Positions 35,533 through 47,600 of a stretch of 64,000 nucleotides of DNA are shown here, piece after piece. Source of the DNA: Mesocentrotus franciscanus. Its lineage: Eukaryota; Echinodermata; Echinoidea; Camarodonta; Strongylocentrotidae. The position numbers and the translations under genes were made by a program. The notes beneath the pieces are model-generated. The model was not told where the DNA came from, made no database searches, and saw only the letters and a program-made list of their open reading frames with translations. Each line of letters begins with the position of its first letter. Positions within the stretch are counted from its first letter, which is position 1. Location: assembly GCA_037976565.1 (NCBI GenBank), contig CP137683.1, positions 14,961,699 to 15,025,698 on the forward strand, given 5' to 3'.

Positions 35533-38500
35533 TTACTACTTCTATATGCTAATATGGCAGCTACAACTACTCTCTACTACTGCTGCTGCTGCTACTACCA
35601 CTGATATTACTATTACTACAACAACAACAACTACTACTACTACTACTATTGCAACTACTACTGTTACTAGTAGTATTACTAGTACTTCTAGGTCTTCACA
35701 TTGTATTTCTTCTTCTCCTTGTTTATCTTCGTCTTATTATTAATATCATGTTATCGTTATTATTATTAGTAGTAGTAGTAGTAGTAGTAGTAGCAGTAGT
35801 AGTAGTAGTAGTAGTAGAAGTAGTAGTATTAGTAGTAGCAGTAGTAGTTATTGTTGTTGTTGTAGTAATAGTAATACTAATATCAATATCATTATTATTT
35901 GCATTGTGATTGTTAGCATAGTTGTACTTATGTCTTTTCTTATGAGCCTTATATATTAAGTATGATTAAGGTATTAATTACAATCCTCTGTTGATTATTT
36001 TCGACCTAGTTCTACCACTTTTATTCCAAATGGAATCACATATAGGTACTGTACATAGCCAGAAACCCGAAGGATGCCGCCGTCTCCTACTATAATTTCT
36101 GTCGTTATGTTGGACATATGCCATCTTACGAATCTTGGGAAGTCTATTTTGAAGAATTTCTCGCTCACAGGAGTAAGTATTTTGTAGAAGCAAAATATTC
36201 TCAATGCCTATTGCACACGATCATTTGCGGTCTAATGTACGTGCAATGTGAAGGTGACCTCTCAGTAAAACTATAGCGTATTAGGAGAGATAGTTCTGAC
36301 ACACGCACGTGTCACAACTATCTCTGTCAATACGCTATGATAACAAATGATAATACAATGATTGGAAAATGAACAGTGTGCATATTGTATTGAATCACTG
36401 GCGTATGTACATGTATTAACTGCCTTCATAGTTCTTACTCGCGTAGTGGTTACGACTATAGATAGTTATCTTCATATCATTTGAAAATGTTGAGCAGCAT
36501 GATGTGATAATTGAATGTTTGCAGTTAAAATAAACGTAACCTGAAATGGAAGAGGGACACAAAACAAGAAATGTATTGCACCAGTTATTAATAGTGTTAA
36601 AACTGAAAAGAGACATTTTGACATCACATACAACTAACAACTGAGAGAATAGGGTTGCGTTATAATGGTAGTAAATCTAAATGTTAAAGGGTGCAACTGT
36701 GCATTGTGTATTCGATAGACATTGTCTATAAGTTCACGACTTGGACAGGCTACTGTGATGTTTTGAACATAGGCTACATTGGTGCAGAAACTTGTTTTTC
36801 TTCTTCTTCAAACCTTAGCTCCTGGGGATCCTGGTTTAAGAACGTGTTGCCATGGTGGAGGAGAAGAAATCATCCAAACGTTCTCTTTCTCAAGTACGAG
36901 GACATGAAGAAGGTTAGATTTGTCTTTATCACTGTGTAGTGTGTAGATTTTGACTGAGTACTCTGATACCAATCTTTATGTTTTTATAACACTTTTCTTT
37001 GCAAGATGACTCATAACTTTTTTGAAGGATGAATAATCCCAATTTCGCGTTCTCCTTTTTTTAATGTAAATTTCAATATATTAATATCATAAAAATTGCA
37101 TGAGTAAATGTAGACCTTGTTCACTGACCATGAAAACATTAGTTTGAACACTTGCTTTGTTCATATAGGTTTTTTACAACATACAAAAGAATATTAATGT
37201 CTTTGTTGTTAAAAGTTTGTTTGCGTATTAAGGAAATTAAATACAATACATTCATTTGGAGATGTGTCCATTGTGTTTACTAACCTTAAGAACATAACGT
37301 GGGGGCATTTCTATTACTTCAGTAGTCCTTAGATGCAAAATAAAAAAAATAAAAATTCCTGTCAAAGTCAATTTTAAATTTGCATATTATGCACATCATA
37401 GTCATTTCACTGATCTGAAAATGTGGCCATTGTTTTCTCCCACCTTAAAAACATCACTTTAAGCACTAGGGGAAATAATGATTTATTTGTTATCATGACA
37501 ATAGCTAATTGGCATATCATGCATATTTTACTACTTTCCAATACCGTAGATTTTCCTAAATTTTAAGTAATTGTTTAGAGGATTATTCCCAAGTTCACTG
37601 CAGTGGAATAAATTATTTTGCAATAGGTTTTGGGTAAAATCACATTTTGACTGGAATATAACGAAATAGGTGGGAAATGTAGCCTACAGCGAAAAATTAA
37701 TTACTGTCAATTTTCAGGATCTACCTGGTGCAGTGAGACAGATAGCGGAATTTATGGGGAAGTCCCTTTCAGAGGACGTCATCCAGAAAATCGCGGAGGC
37801 ATCGACGTTCGGTGCAATGAAATCAAATCCGAATTCGAATCCAGACAATTTACACAAAAAAGGGGGTTCAGTCAACAAAACAGGAGAGGGATCATTCATG
37901 CGGAAAGGTAACTATAGATCAAATCAAATGTGACGTGGTCTGGTGGATAAGTCCCAGGACTATGCGGATCACAAGAAACGGGGTTCAAATCCATTTGGCA
38001 CTTTCCATCCGCTACTAAGAAATTCCTTGAAAATCCGAATGACTTATCGGAGAAGGTCGGGTTAAGCCGGGGTATAATACCTCTGTACATCAATTACTAA
38101 CATTATAAGTTCTATATAATTATACGCCTATCGCGCCCAGAAACGGGAATGTCACGAAACACTGTATACATTTCATTTTTAAATCAACATCTATATAATT
38201 GTATGATATAAACTGTAAATGAAATAAGAAAAACAAACAATTACATAATTCTTAAAGCATATACAACTTTTCTGGAAAAATTAAACATCTTCTCCCGCTC
38301 ACAACAATCTTGGCTGCCCTTTTTCCTTGTTTTGGAGAGTGTTTTTTTACGTTTGACTACCGGTCATATACCTTGCCTGCTTGCCGCATAGTTCTGACAC
38401 AAGTACTCTTCATTTTCACTGTCCTTATCTTTCTCTCTCTCTCTCTCTCTCTCTCATTCCTCACCAGGTGAGGTCGGAGATTGGAAGAACTATTTCACTG

Positions 38501-38577
38501 ACGATCAGAACAGAAAATTCGCCGAGCTGTACGAGAAGGAAATGGCTGGCTCTGAACTGGAGATGGATTTTGAGTAG
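31951..38577 (+). CDS. Cytosolic sulfotransferase, copy A, with one frameshift
   Basis: Exons 31951-32116, 32841-32971, 35029-35145, 36046-36172, 36819-36912, 37718-37907, 38468-38577, about 311 residues, slightly longer than the usual 290-300. Such enzymes transfer sulfate from PAPS to hydroxyl or amine groups of small acceptors. Visible motifs: 5'-phosphosulfate loop TYPKSGTTW (51-59), catalytic His in IMKTHS (H120), 3'-phosphate site ARNPKDAAVS (R144, S152), FGAMKSNP near 243, and FMRKGEVGDWKNYF (RKG 274-276). The KxxxTVxxxE dimer motif is not conserved. Exon 5 begins CTCCTGGGG where copy B has CTCCCTGGGG, so it is 94 rather than 95 bp and the frame shifts to a stop within the exon. This is either a pseudogenising deletion or an assembly error. 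The start was chosen because MSSKFSSEVP precedes a typical N-terminal region. The acceptor substrate cannot be predicted. Confidence 0.9.
32155..32217. repeat. (AGT)n microsatellite, intron 1 of copy A
   Basis: About 17 AGT triplets, preceded by related TAGTAATAGT sequence. The minus-strand poly-Leu frame over it is an artefact. Confidence 0.85.
32985..33066 (+). mobile_element. SINE 3' tail in intron 2 of copy A
   Basis: GTAAAGCGCTTTGAGA ... AAGCGCTATATAAGAAC followed by (ATT)n is the characteristic 3' end of a widespread animal SINE group that shares LINE-type tails. Only the tail is recognisable. Confidence 0.7.
33170..33335. mobile_element. SINE-like fragment, intron 2 of copy A
   Basis: TACCAGGTACCCACTTGCC ... 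GGGTCGAGTG ... ATGTCTTGCCTATGGACGT resembles the conserved body of marine-invertebrate SINEs. Ends are not defined. Confidence 0.5.
33673..34057. mobile_element. hAT-like MITE with 8-bp target duplication, intron 2 of copy A
   Basis: The 369-bp body (33681-34049) begins CAGTGGCGGATCCAGG and ends CTGTATCCACCCCTG. It is flanked by GTTTAGGG on both sides. CAG...CTG ends and an 8-bp duplication fit the hAT superfamily. The interior is G/C-run-rich, with a repeated CCCTGGCGCCCAAGG block. A relative lies at 57609. Confidence 0.85.
34475..34760 (+). mobile_element. SINE in intron 2 of copy A, shared with copy B
   Basis: GGCAAGACATTAATCC ... CCACTCTCCACCCATGTG ... AATGGGTACTTGGCAATTC is a recognisable SINE body. 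The same element, inverted, occupies about 62515-62790 next to copy B, so it was inserted before the gene duplication. Confidence 0.7.
35200..35910. repeat. (TAC)n/(TAG)n triplet arrays in intron 3 of copy A
   Basis: ACT-type triplets (35205-35680) pass through a short non-repetitive bridge, which includes CTTCACATTGTATTTCTTCT, into AGT-type triplets (35765-35860). The orientation switch makes the block partly self-complementary. The corresponding intron of copy B holds a much larger array. Confidence 0.85.
36271..36341. repeat. Palindrome in intron 4 of copy A
   Basis: ATAGCGTATT-GAGATAGTT-TGACAC and its inverse GTGTCA-AACTATCTCTG-AATACGCTAT face each other around ACGCAC. Copy B has the same ends at 58195-58390 with about 120 bp of extra interior, so this looks like an internally deleted palindromic element. 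Confidence 0.65.
37928..38075 (+). mobile_element. tRNA-derived SINE in intron 6, copy A
   Basis: TGGTCTGGTGGATAAG (box A-like) and GGGGTTCAAATCC (box B-like) are spaced as in a tRNA, but no full acceptor stem is present, so it is a SINE head and not a tRNA gene. It is conserved in inverted position at about 51025-51170 in copy B. Confidence 0.65.
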
Positions 38578-38750
38578 TCCTGATTGGCTTTTTTTTTTTT
38601 TTTTACATAGCTGCACTTCATGAAGCTCCAAAATAATTCTCTGCCTTAGACATTGTACGTGGAGGGGGATTCAACCTATGACCCATCTAGCGTACGCGTA
38701 TGCCTCAGACAATAGAGCCAATTACCAAGATGGGAGGCTCAATCTTCCGT
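38578..38750. other. 3' flank of copy A
   Basis: The first 30 bp after the TAG stop (TCCTGATTGGCTTTTT) match the flank of copy B, then similarity ends near 38610. This marks the inner edge of the inverted duplication. No AATAAA occurs before about 38774. Confidence 0.6.
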
Positions 38751-39076
38751 ACCAGGGGTTCGTAATTCCGAAAAATAAAATAGGGTTAATATTGAATCCA
38801 AACACTTGGTGCATTGTTTTCCGAATGTTCGTTTATCGAAAGGTTCATCATTCAGATAGTGAAATAGGGTTTATTATTAGTAATTCCAAAAATGAAATAG
38901 GGTTTATAGTTCCGAAAATGAAAATAGCTTTGTTTTTTCCGAAGTTCGTTTTAAATTCTGAAAAATTCTTTGACATTTTCGGAATTGAACCTATAGAATA
39001 ACGAACATTCGGAATAACGAACATTCGGAATAACGAACCTTCGGAATAACGAACCTTCGGGATTATGAACCTCTGG
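38751..39076. mobile_element. TIR element with 16-bp internal tandem repeat
   Basis: The left end CCAGGGGTTCGTAATTCCG is inverted at the right end CGGGATTATGAACCTCTGG. A GAATAACGAACMTTCG unit is repeated about four times at 38996-39060, with further AATTCCGAAAATGAAATAGGG variants on the left. Non-coding. Confidence 0.7.
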
Positions 39077-39134
39077 AAAAACGACATGTACCGCCCAAAT
39101 CGTAATCCTACTCGCAGCACAGTAATGTCCTCTG

Positions 39135-39310
39135 CATTAAAGAGGTATCATAGTCGAGTGGTTTAAAAACCCTTGACTTGAGAAGCGAAGGTCGTGGGTT
39201 TGATCCCCGGCGGGTTTTCGTCTAAACAAGGCATACCAAATACCCATGATTGGAAATCAGGGCCTTACCATGAATATAAAAACCGTCGTCTAAGAAAAGA
39301 TAAGGAGAAT
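39135..39310 (+). mobile_element. tRNA-derived SINE
   Basis: TCATAGTCGAGTGGTTTAAAAA (box A region) and GGGTTTGATCCCC (box B) resemble a serine/leucine-type tRNA. Pairing of the acceptor ends is absent and a tRNA-unrelated body follows. A second copy starts at the right edge of the window (63977). Confidence 0.65.
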
Positions 39311-39438
39311 TTTCTGATATTTAAATAAAGTTTTTAGAATTGTTTAGAATGAAACAGAAAACGAAAGAATTGTAGAGGAGTGAAGGACTTACCATATAGG
39401 CGCTAACATTCCCAATCATCGTGGACATGAATTAGACA

Positions 39439-39469
<31 letters not shown>

Positions 39470-41290
39470 TTATATAATATATAGACCTACATTGTATATA
39501 AATATATATATCTATATATATTTGTACGGGTTAAATTTTGTAATGATGGAATCGAATCTCTTTCACATAGACATAAACTACTAAATATATTTGGCCTATT
39601 CATAAAACCAATATACTGACTAATTGACAATACTTAAATTATTGATATTCACATATAAATATGTCACATGTTATTGTTATTATTTTGGGGCTTGTGATTT
39701 GATGTTGTTTTTATTGTTTGTTTCTTGCTCCAGTATGTGTTATTACATTTGTTATTGCATTTGTTACTGTATATATTATTGTATTTGTAACCCTTCCTCT
39801 TGTCATATTTTGATGAGGAAATGTTTCTCTTCTACTGGCAGAGGACCTGGGTAATTTCAATGTAACGTCTTTAGTTTTCATTTACCGAAATAAAGATAAA
39901 TTATTTCGTTCTGTGGTGTACCGGTTACACATTTACGCATTCTTCCCTATTTTACTATCGATGTTCTTGAATTAAGAATATTATATTTTGTATTGCTTAT
40001 AATATTTGAATATTTTGTAAAGTGGGACAAATTAATGAAGAAATTAAAAATCATACTTTGTATAAGTTTGAATACTTTGGACTAAAGTCTTGTTTATTTG
40101 GTGAACATAGAATATACAGATATTTATTTTAAAAAGTGAATAAAATAGCTCGAAAGTTAAAGAGAGCACTGAGAGTGAACAAACTGTAATTGATTAGGGC
40201 AAACAATCATTTTACACTTTCACATGAGAATGAACAATAGTATGGCTAGAGATTGCATTGTTAACCAATGTAGTAAGCGGTCAATGGGCAATAGAGAGAG
40301 AGAGAGAGGGAGGGAGAGAGAGAAAGAGAGAGAGAGAGGGGAAGAGAGAGGAAGGGAGAGATACAGAGAGAGGGGGAGATACGGGGGAGAGAGATACAGA
40401 GAGAGGGGGAGATACGGGGGAGAGAGAGAGAGAGAGAGAACAGGAAGCGAGAATGGCAACGTTGATGTTTTTGTTGTTATATTCTAATAACTATAATGTT
40501 TGAAGGAAATGTTATAAAAATGTGAGATATCTATTTGTAAGACCATATATTTCGATATAATTTAAACATTTAATAAAAATATTTGAATGACGATAACCCC
40601 AAATGTTTTTAAAATGTTAATTTAGAAATGTTGATAAGATGTTGTAATGATATCTTACAGATGTTTGAAGGAAATTTTATTCAAATGTAAGCCATCTATT
40701 TCTAAAACCATATATTTTTATATCATTTAAACATTTTAGAAACATTACAATGTTGTTTAATATGCGTAATGTTCTTGAAATGTTACACAGAAATGTTGAT
40801 CAAATGTGCAAACGGTGCAATACATTCAGAAGCTATTACATTTTTATAACATTTCCGCATTCATACATTTTCCAAATGTATATAAATGTCCTGATTTTTG
40901 TGTTTCTAATATTTTCACATAGTCTAAATAAATACATAAAACATAAAGTGAAAAAAGGAGTATTAAAATGCTTCAATCAAAATTACATCATCAAAATCTT
41001 TTAATCATGACAAAATGTTGAAAACAATTTGAGTAATGAACAAGAATCATTTTAAACATAATGATCTCACTTACATGACGGAAGTTGGTCACTTTCTATT
41101 CTAAGATACATATATAAAAGGGATGATTTACCTTACACAAATATTTCTGTAATTCGTAGAAATAAGTACATGTAGATCCAAATTTTGGGGTTTATTTGTT
41201 GTCACAGAACAAGTAATGAAATCAAAGTGAAAGTACTTGTGTTCAGCATGCACCAAGGTAATGCATATTATTTATAGTCCCATGTATTAG
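39311..41290. other. Spacer between the inverted genes: microsatellites and a 165-bp duplication
   Basis: (TA)n at 39440-39470, a GA/GGGA-rich tract at 40290-40440, and a tandem pair of about 165 bp starting at ATGTTTGAAGGAAAT (40498 and 40662). The pair is rich in ATTTAAACATTT-type motifs. No gene recognised. Confidence 0.55.
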
Positions 41291-41483
41291 GGGAGGCCGG
41301 GGAGAAATGGAACATATTTCTTCACTTTCAGAAATATTACCAATTGTAACTTTGCAAATATTTGGACTAAACCAAGTACATGTATGTTTGTATATTAAAA
41401 AGACTAAACAGTGTATCCCAGAAAACAAAATAAACTGGATTTCATGGCAAAATTTGTTATGTCATGATAATAATTTCCGTAAT

Positions 41484-42120
41484 GGTGGTGGTACCAAAAT
41501 TTCATTTGCACAAACAAATTGCAACTTTGAGTTAGTTTGTAGGGTAGTAAAGATACTTATTTTGGATAAAGATACACATCACATAAAAATTAATAATTTT
41601 ATTTTTTATATGACACTTCATGCATATAAAATGAATGAAGAATGCTCGAGAAGAAGTAAAATGAAATGATGCTTGATTTCTCCCAAATTAGTAGATTTTG
41701 ATTAAGAAGCCATTCAGCTTTCCTAATCTAGCAGCTGACAATGGACCTAATGCTTGAGTGAATTTACACATAACAAAACATTGTTTAAGTAGCCCTGTTC
41801 AGGGGCTCTTTTAATGCTGTCTTGGAAAGGATGTGAACAGAAAGTTTGTGTGAATTCACTTAAGCATTAGATCCAATGTCAGCTGCTAAATCAGGAAAGC
41901 TAAAATGGCTTCTTACTCATTTGTCAGAAATCTAGCATATTTTCGTTTTACTTGTTCTCAAGCATACTTAATTGATTTTTAATGCATAAGGTGTCATGTA
42001 AAAGAGAAAATTATGATTTTGTTTTATGTGATGTCTCTTTTTCCAAAATGATTACATTTACTACCCTACTAACTCAAAGTTGCAATTTCTTTGTGCAAAT
42101 GAAATTATGGTACCCCAATT
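41484..42120. mobile_element. 640-bp palindromic (foldback) element
   Basis: The left arm (TGGTACCAAAATTTCATTTG ... AACTTTGAGTTAG ... AAGAAGCCATTCAGCTTTCC ... CAGCTGACAATGGA) is mirrored by the right arm (TCCAATGTCAGCTG ... GGAAAGCT ... CTAACTCAAAGTTGCAATTTC ... GAAATTATGGTACCCC). Arms are about 290 bp with moderate divergence, meeting near 41810. No conserved reading frame. Confidence 0.7.
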
Positions 42121-42890
42121 TTATTGTGCTAATTCAATCGTGCGTGAAATATGAATATTACATTATGCATCAAATAAAAGTAGAGAAGTAGAGCTATTCA
42201 TACATGTACATCTCATCAAGGATATTATTATTATGACAGAAAATTTCTGCACTGAAATCTGGTTTCCTACACAGGTAAATAGTGCAGTTATAGATTGAAT
42301 TCCCACAGCTTGACTTTTCATGTAATCATAGATTTTGCAAACCCTTAGTTGACACCTCGGGGTACCCATAGGCGTACATTCAATCACGAAAACGATACTG
42401 ATATCGCTTATTGCATTATTATTGACCCAGTTTACCTCAGATATTAAAAACAACTGAAATTGATGGCAATACTTTTAATTCTAGCTTGCCATCAAGCAAT
42501 CTTGTATTAAATCATTTAATCACCTAAGATGATAATCATTATCACAAGGGGTATCCACTTGGTTGGTAGATTCCATGACATTTTCTCTGGCGGCAATTGC
42601 TCCAATGGAAAATCTGCATATTAAGCCAAACATGAACCCTAAACCAAAACCTAACATTAACCTTAATCCTTATCCTCCCACTATTCTTTCAATTTACAGC
42701 ATGGTAACAACATGAGGGACCGCTTTTAATGAGGTAATGATAAAAGGTGAAGTCAGCGGTCCTGAAGATCTTGTAGGCCCTATAAACTATATAACAAGCA
42801 TACATAATTTATGTACATATATATGATAACAAAGGTAATATATAAAAAATAATTGCATATATTAAAAGAGCCTAAGTACTACAGCTGCAC
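42121..42890. other. Spacer, nothing recognised
   Basis: AT-rich sequence left of the 6.7-kb TIR unit. No supported feature. Confidence 0.45.
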
Positions 42891-44059
42891 CTCTAGCATT
42901 AGTCTAGTTCTGGACCCTTTTTATTGAATTTTTTATTCGCCGACTATACGCGTTAAGCCGAGTGGTGGCGTGATCCCGAGTGATTGCGCGATCCCCGAGA
43001 ACCGGTCCGGAAAAGGGTCCAGTGCAATTGCTCAACGCTGACGTCAGGGGTCAAAAGTTCACACACAAGTGATTCATAAATATTCATGAATTCACCGTCA
43101 ATCAAACAGGATCCCTAATCGTACACACAGTGTATATCATGTACGATATGTATTGTGTGCATGCTTTCGAATTGGATAAATGAGATTTTCGTGCAAGAAA
43201 CAAGCCGGGAAACGAGTTGCTGAAACGGAAATAATTGGCGTTTAGGCCTACATTTGTAACTTCTTACAATTTCCAATCTCTGTCACCCTTGATTTTTATA
43301 CCGGCAGCACCAGTTTGTCAGGCAATAAATTTAGAAACGTGTACATACATTAGAGACATATAACCCTGTCTTCTGTGTACATGTGCATGGATAGTGAGAA
43401 ACATTCAATTTCAGATAGTTATGTACACGGTATATGAAAAGATTACAGTGCTATTGTATTCAGTGTTGGCACAAGCATTCCAGAAATATTGTGATGCAGT
43501 TTTTCGCATTTCACTATTATAGAAAATCTGACAGAAAAGGGGTCAAAAAGTTATATTTTTACCCAACATTACACTCGTTTAGAAAAGCATTGTTGGAGGA
43601 TTCTTATGGGCAGGTGAAGATATCAAAAAAAATTGAAAAATTTGTTTAGTATGAACATATAAATTATGAGCAATATATTTCAGATCTTGCGTGGGGCATT
43701 AATTTCAACTGCATGCAGTCGAGAATCATTTCAGAATTCAACTGTGAAATACCAGGAGGATACTTTTGATCTTTTGTCTTAAAAAAATTAAGGGTGAATT
43801 ACATAAAGAAATTGATCATGCACACCTTTTAATCTTCAAATCTTCAAATGTTTTGTTAGTACTTATTTTACTATATAAGTTTAAGTAATAAATTGGGGCA
43901 GATTAATTACTCTCCCAGGGGATGTAAGAATTAAGACATTATTGTCAATTATTTTTCTGGTGTTAAATTGCTTGTATACTTTTTGTATTCAATGAATGAT
44001 AGGTACTAGCTGTCTTTCTTTATTGTTACCTTTAACTATTATTGTACTCACGTATGTAT

Positions 44060-44875
44060 ATCTTGCCATCAGGCGCGGATCCGGGGGCCGGGGCCTTGCC
44101 CCCCACCCAGGCCACCCTCCCAAAAAAAAAAAAAGAGAGAGAGAGAGAGAGTAGGAAAAGAAGGGAAAGGGAAAGAGGAGAGAAAGGGAAAGAAAGAAGA
44201 GGAAGCAGAAAAGAAAAGGGGGAAAGAAGGAGATCGGGGTGGGCCCGGGAGGGCCGAAGGGCCTTGCCTTCCCAGCTGTTGTCTCCCCCAGCAAAAAAAA
44301 GAGAGAGAAGGAAGGAAAGGGAAAGAAAAAAGGAAATAGAGGAGATAAAGGGAAGGAAATAAAGAGGAAGAAGAAAAGAAAAGAAGGGGATATCAGTTGC
44401 AATCAGTTTCCCGCCAACAAATTGTGGATCGGGGGCAAAGGCCATTAATTGCCTCCGCAAAAAAGGGGAAAAGGAAAAGGGAAAGAGGAGAGCTAAAGGG
44501 AACAAAAAGAGGAAGAAGAAAAGAAAAGATCTGTTGCGATTAATTCGGCCAACAACGTGTGGATCGGGGACCGAAAGACCGTTGCCCCCAGCAAACTTAA
44601 AGAGAGAGAGAAGGAAGGGAAGGGAAAGGGAAGAGGAAAGAAAGGGAAAGGAAACAAAGAGGAAGAAGAAAGGTGGGGGAGATCAGTTGCGATTTTCCCC
44701 GCCAACAAGGTGTGGATCGGGGGCGAAAGGCACTTGCCCCTCTGTCAAAGAGAGAGAGAGAGAAGGAAGGGAAGGGAAAGGGGAAAGAGGAGAGAAAGGG
44801 AAAGAAAGTATAGAGGAAGGAGAAAAGAAAAGGGGGAAAATAAGGAAAGATCAGCTGCGATTTTTATTGCTTCTT
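44060..44875. repeat. GA-rich array with GC-rich headers, about five units of roughly 160 bp
   Basis: Each unit has a GC-rich header (GTGTGGATCGGGGGC-AAAG type, followed by TTGCCCC) and a long GAGAGA/GGAAGGGAAAGGGAAA tail ending near ATCAGTTGCGATTT. Headers lie near 44075, 44235, 44420, 44560 and 44710. The first begins CAGGCGCGGATCC, like the ends of the hAT-like family seen at 33.7 and 57.6 kb, so the array may have grown from such an element. Confidence 0.7.
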
Positions 44876-45104
44876 CTATCATAATTGTACAACTATCATT
44901 GTACAAATGTATTTATTTATTTATTCCTGTTTGATAATAATATGAATAGATACTCATAACAGCAACAAAACAAAATGCAGAAGAAAACTATTTTGCAGGC
45001 AGAAAGAAACGCAAAATGATCATGCATTTGCATGTACATGTAATTGTATCATTAAAATTATTCATATTGTTTTATTACATCTTGTGAAAATAGTATGCAT
45101 TTAA

Positions 45105-45298
45105 AGGTATAGACCAGTTTTGGAAATGTCCCCCTCTCAAAAAATGAAATGGAAGCTCTAATTACCAATCATGTGAACTAATATGTTTTGACTATGTTTT
45201 GATGATACAAATTTTGCCGGGAAACCGCCTACTAATTGATATATTTGGTAAATTATCATATCCATCTGGACTGGATAGATATCGCGATCGCGTATAAA
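45105..45298. mobile_element. TIR element (26372 family), first half, split by a LINE
   Basis: AAAGGTATAGACCAGTTTTGG onward is the inverted right half of the complete copy at 26372-26768, ending near GATATCGCGATCGCGTATAA. The other half resumes at about 47390. Confidence 0.85.
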
Positions 45299-47389
45299 AA
45301 ATTATAGTCCAATTTACATCTTTCGAAAATTTGAAAACTAAGAAACAACAACTAAGTTTACTCCACGATTACATCAATGAAGGGTTGAAAGTACGGTCAA
45401 GATCCTCATGGTATGAATGTGGAGAAAAGAATACAGCATTCTTCAAACAGTTAATGGAATCAAATAGAAAAAGAGTATAATAAAGAAATTAAATATAAAT
45501 GGAAATACCACTTCTAAAGAAAAAGAAATTATTGAAAGAATAAAATTATTTTATAGGCAGCTATATATAGCAAAATAAATTCTATACAAGATGACACTTT
45601 GGACTTCTTTCCTAATAACCTGCCAAAATTGAATAATATATCACGAGATTCATGTGAGAAAACGATCGTAGAAAGGGAATGCATAGAAATACTAAAAGAT
45701 ATGAAATCTCCAGGAAATGATAGTTTAAGTGTAGAATTTTATCAGAAATTTTGATACATAAAGATGGCAAAGATCCGGAGCTTATTAAGAATTACAGACC
45801 GATTTCGTTGCTAAACGTAGATTATAAAATCCTATCTAAGATACTTTCAAAGAGAATACAAGAAGTTTTACCTGAAATTGTTGGTTTTGATCAGTTGGGA
45901 TATGTTAAGGATGGGAACATTGGAGAAGCAATACGAATAATAGACGACATGATTTGTCATACTTCTTTTACAGAGAACACGTTTTTTGGTAGCCATTGAT
46001 TTTGAAAAAGCATTTGATTCTGATTCACATTTATTTTTATATAAGGTTTTACAATCATTTAATTTTGGACCGAGGTTTTGTAAATAGGTTAATATTTGTT
46101 ATACTAAAGCAGAAAGTTGTGTTATAAATGGATACACATCAACAGGTTATTTCAAGGTTGAAAGAGGAATAAGGCAGGGAGATCCTCTCTCCATATGTAT
46201 TTGTTATGTGTATTGAAATTTTAGCTCATATGATAAGAAATAATCATCAGATAAAAGGAATCAGTTTTAGAAATACAGATATAAAGCAAGTTCTGTACGC
46301 AGACGATATAACGCTTTTCATTAAAGATTTGAATTCATTTAAGGAAATTAAACATATTTTTGAATGTTTTTATAAAATATCAGGCTGAAAGTTAAACAAG
46401 GACAAGACATTCATTTTGCCCTTAGGTCCAAAATCATTATCCACTCATACATTTCCGTTTAGGAAGCAAGTTGACATTCTTAAAATAGGAATTTATTTTT
46501 CAATACACGAAGATATCAAAGAACAAATGAATTATAAAGAAATATTGAGCAAGATTAAAAACTTTTTACGTGGTTGAAGCAGCGTGATTTAACATTAATG
46601 GGGAAAATTCAATAAATGAAAGTATATGGCTATTCAAAATTATATATTTATCATCATTGATGCCAGTTCCAGAATGGGTGTATAGCGAAATTGAAGAAAT
46701 AGATTTTGATTTTTTGTTGAGAAGTAAGGGCAAAATTAAAAAGAGCATCATGTTTTTAGACTATCCGCAAGGTGGGCTCAACATGATGAATTTCCGACAA
46801 GCAACTTCCCAGCCCTCTATCCCAGCTGTATTTCTTTAATTTATGTTTATATTCATTTGTTTTTTGTTTTTTGTTTTTGTTTTTGTTTTTGTTTTTGTTT
46901 TTGTTTTTGTTTTGTTTTGTTTCGTTGTTGTTGTTGTTTTTTTTTTTTTTTTTGGGGGGGGTTGTTTTTGGATGTTTTTTAAATCTTTATCTCTCTTTTT
47001 GGGGGAGTTTTTTCTCTTTTCAGAGGTAGTACTGTGTGTAGTTTTATTTTATTTAAACAAAAAAAATTTTAAACAATATTTTGACAGATTATAATATTTC
47101 ATGTTCAAGCATTTATTTATTTTTGTTTAATTCAACAGATAAAGTGTTTTTTTTTTAAAGAAGCACAAAATGAACATGAAATGACTAAGTATTTTATCAT
47201 TATTACTATCACTATTATTGTTTTAAACGAATAACGAAATGTATGAAAGAGTTGTTTTGTTTAGCAATTGATGTTAAGAATTATACTTTTGAATTGTATT
47301 TTGATTATTCTGAGTTGTATTTTGATTATTCTGAGTATGATTTAAATTTTCGTTTATATGTACTGCCTCTGGTATTGAGAAAATAACAC
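45299..47389 (+). pseudogene. L1/Tx1-type LINE fragment with broken reverse transcriptase
   Basis: Plus-strand frames give, in order, WYECGEKNTAFFKQLM (a pre-RT motif of this clade), DPELIKNYRPISLLN, a DFEKAFDS segment, RGIRQGDPLS and the catalytic YADD box in VLYADDITLF (about 46297-46326), followed by a KLNKDKT segment. Several frameshifts and stops interrupt it, so it is inactive. The 5' part with the endonuclease is missing. A T/G-rich low-complexity stretch (46845-46985) and AT-rich DNA follow. It sits between the two halves of an older TIR element, with TATAAA present at both junctions. Confidence 0.85.
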
Positions 47390-47600
47390 ACCTTATAAAT
47401 ACCCCAAAAATCTTTCTGTGTACAGTGCTTGTAACTTTACCAAGACTGGGCCAAATTTTATTATCATTTTGATGATACCAGAACCTTGCAGTACACACCA
47501 ATACTTATATGCTAGATGATCAACCTTTTCCGATCGATTTCACAACGTTTCTTTCACAATGCAATCGCATGACCAGAACTGGTCTATACCTTAAGCTTTC
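47390..47600. mobile_element. TIR element (26372 family), second half
   Basis: ATCTTTCTGTGTACAGTGCTTG ... GACTGGGCCAAATTT ... GACCAGAACTGGTCTATACC is the inverted left half of the complete copy. Joined to 45105-45298 it makes one full element, interrupted by the LINE. Confidence 0.85.

Noticed and set aside
37928..37995. tRNA gene candidate in intron 6 of copy A (and its mirror in B; also 39141 and 62385)
   Set aside because: Box A and B-like sequences are present, but the acceptor stems do not pair and unrelated bodies follow; these are tRNA-derived SINEs.
44032..44934. Charged Arg/Lys/Glu-rich frames and their Phe/Leu/Ser-rich antisense, suggestive of a coiled-coil protein
   Set aside because: Direct translation of GA-rich repeat units; several frames are open at once.
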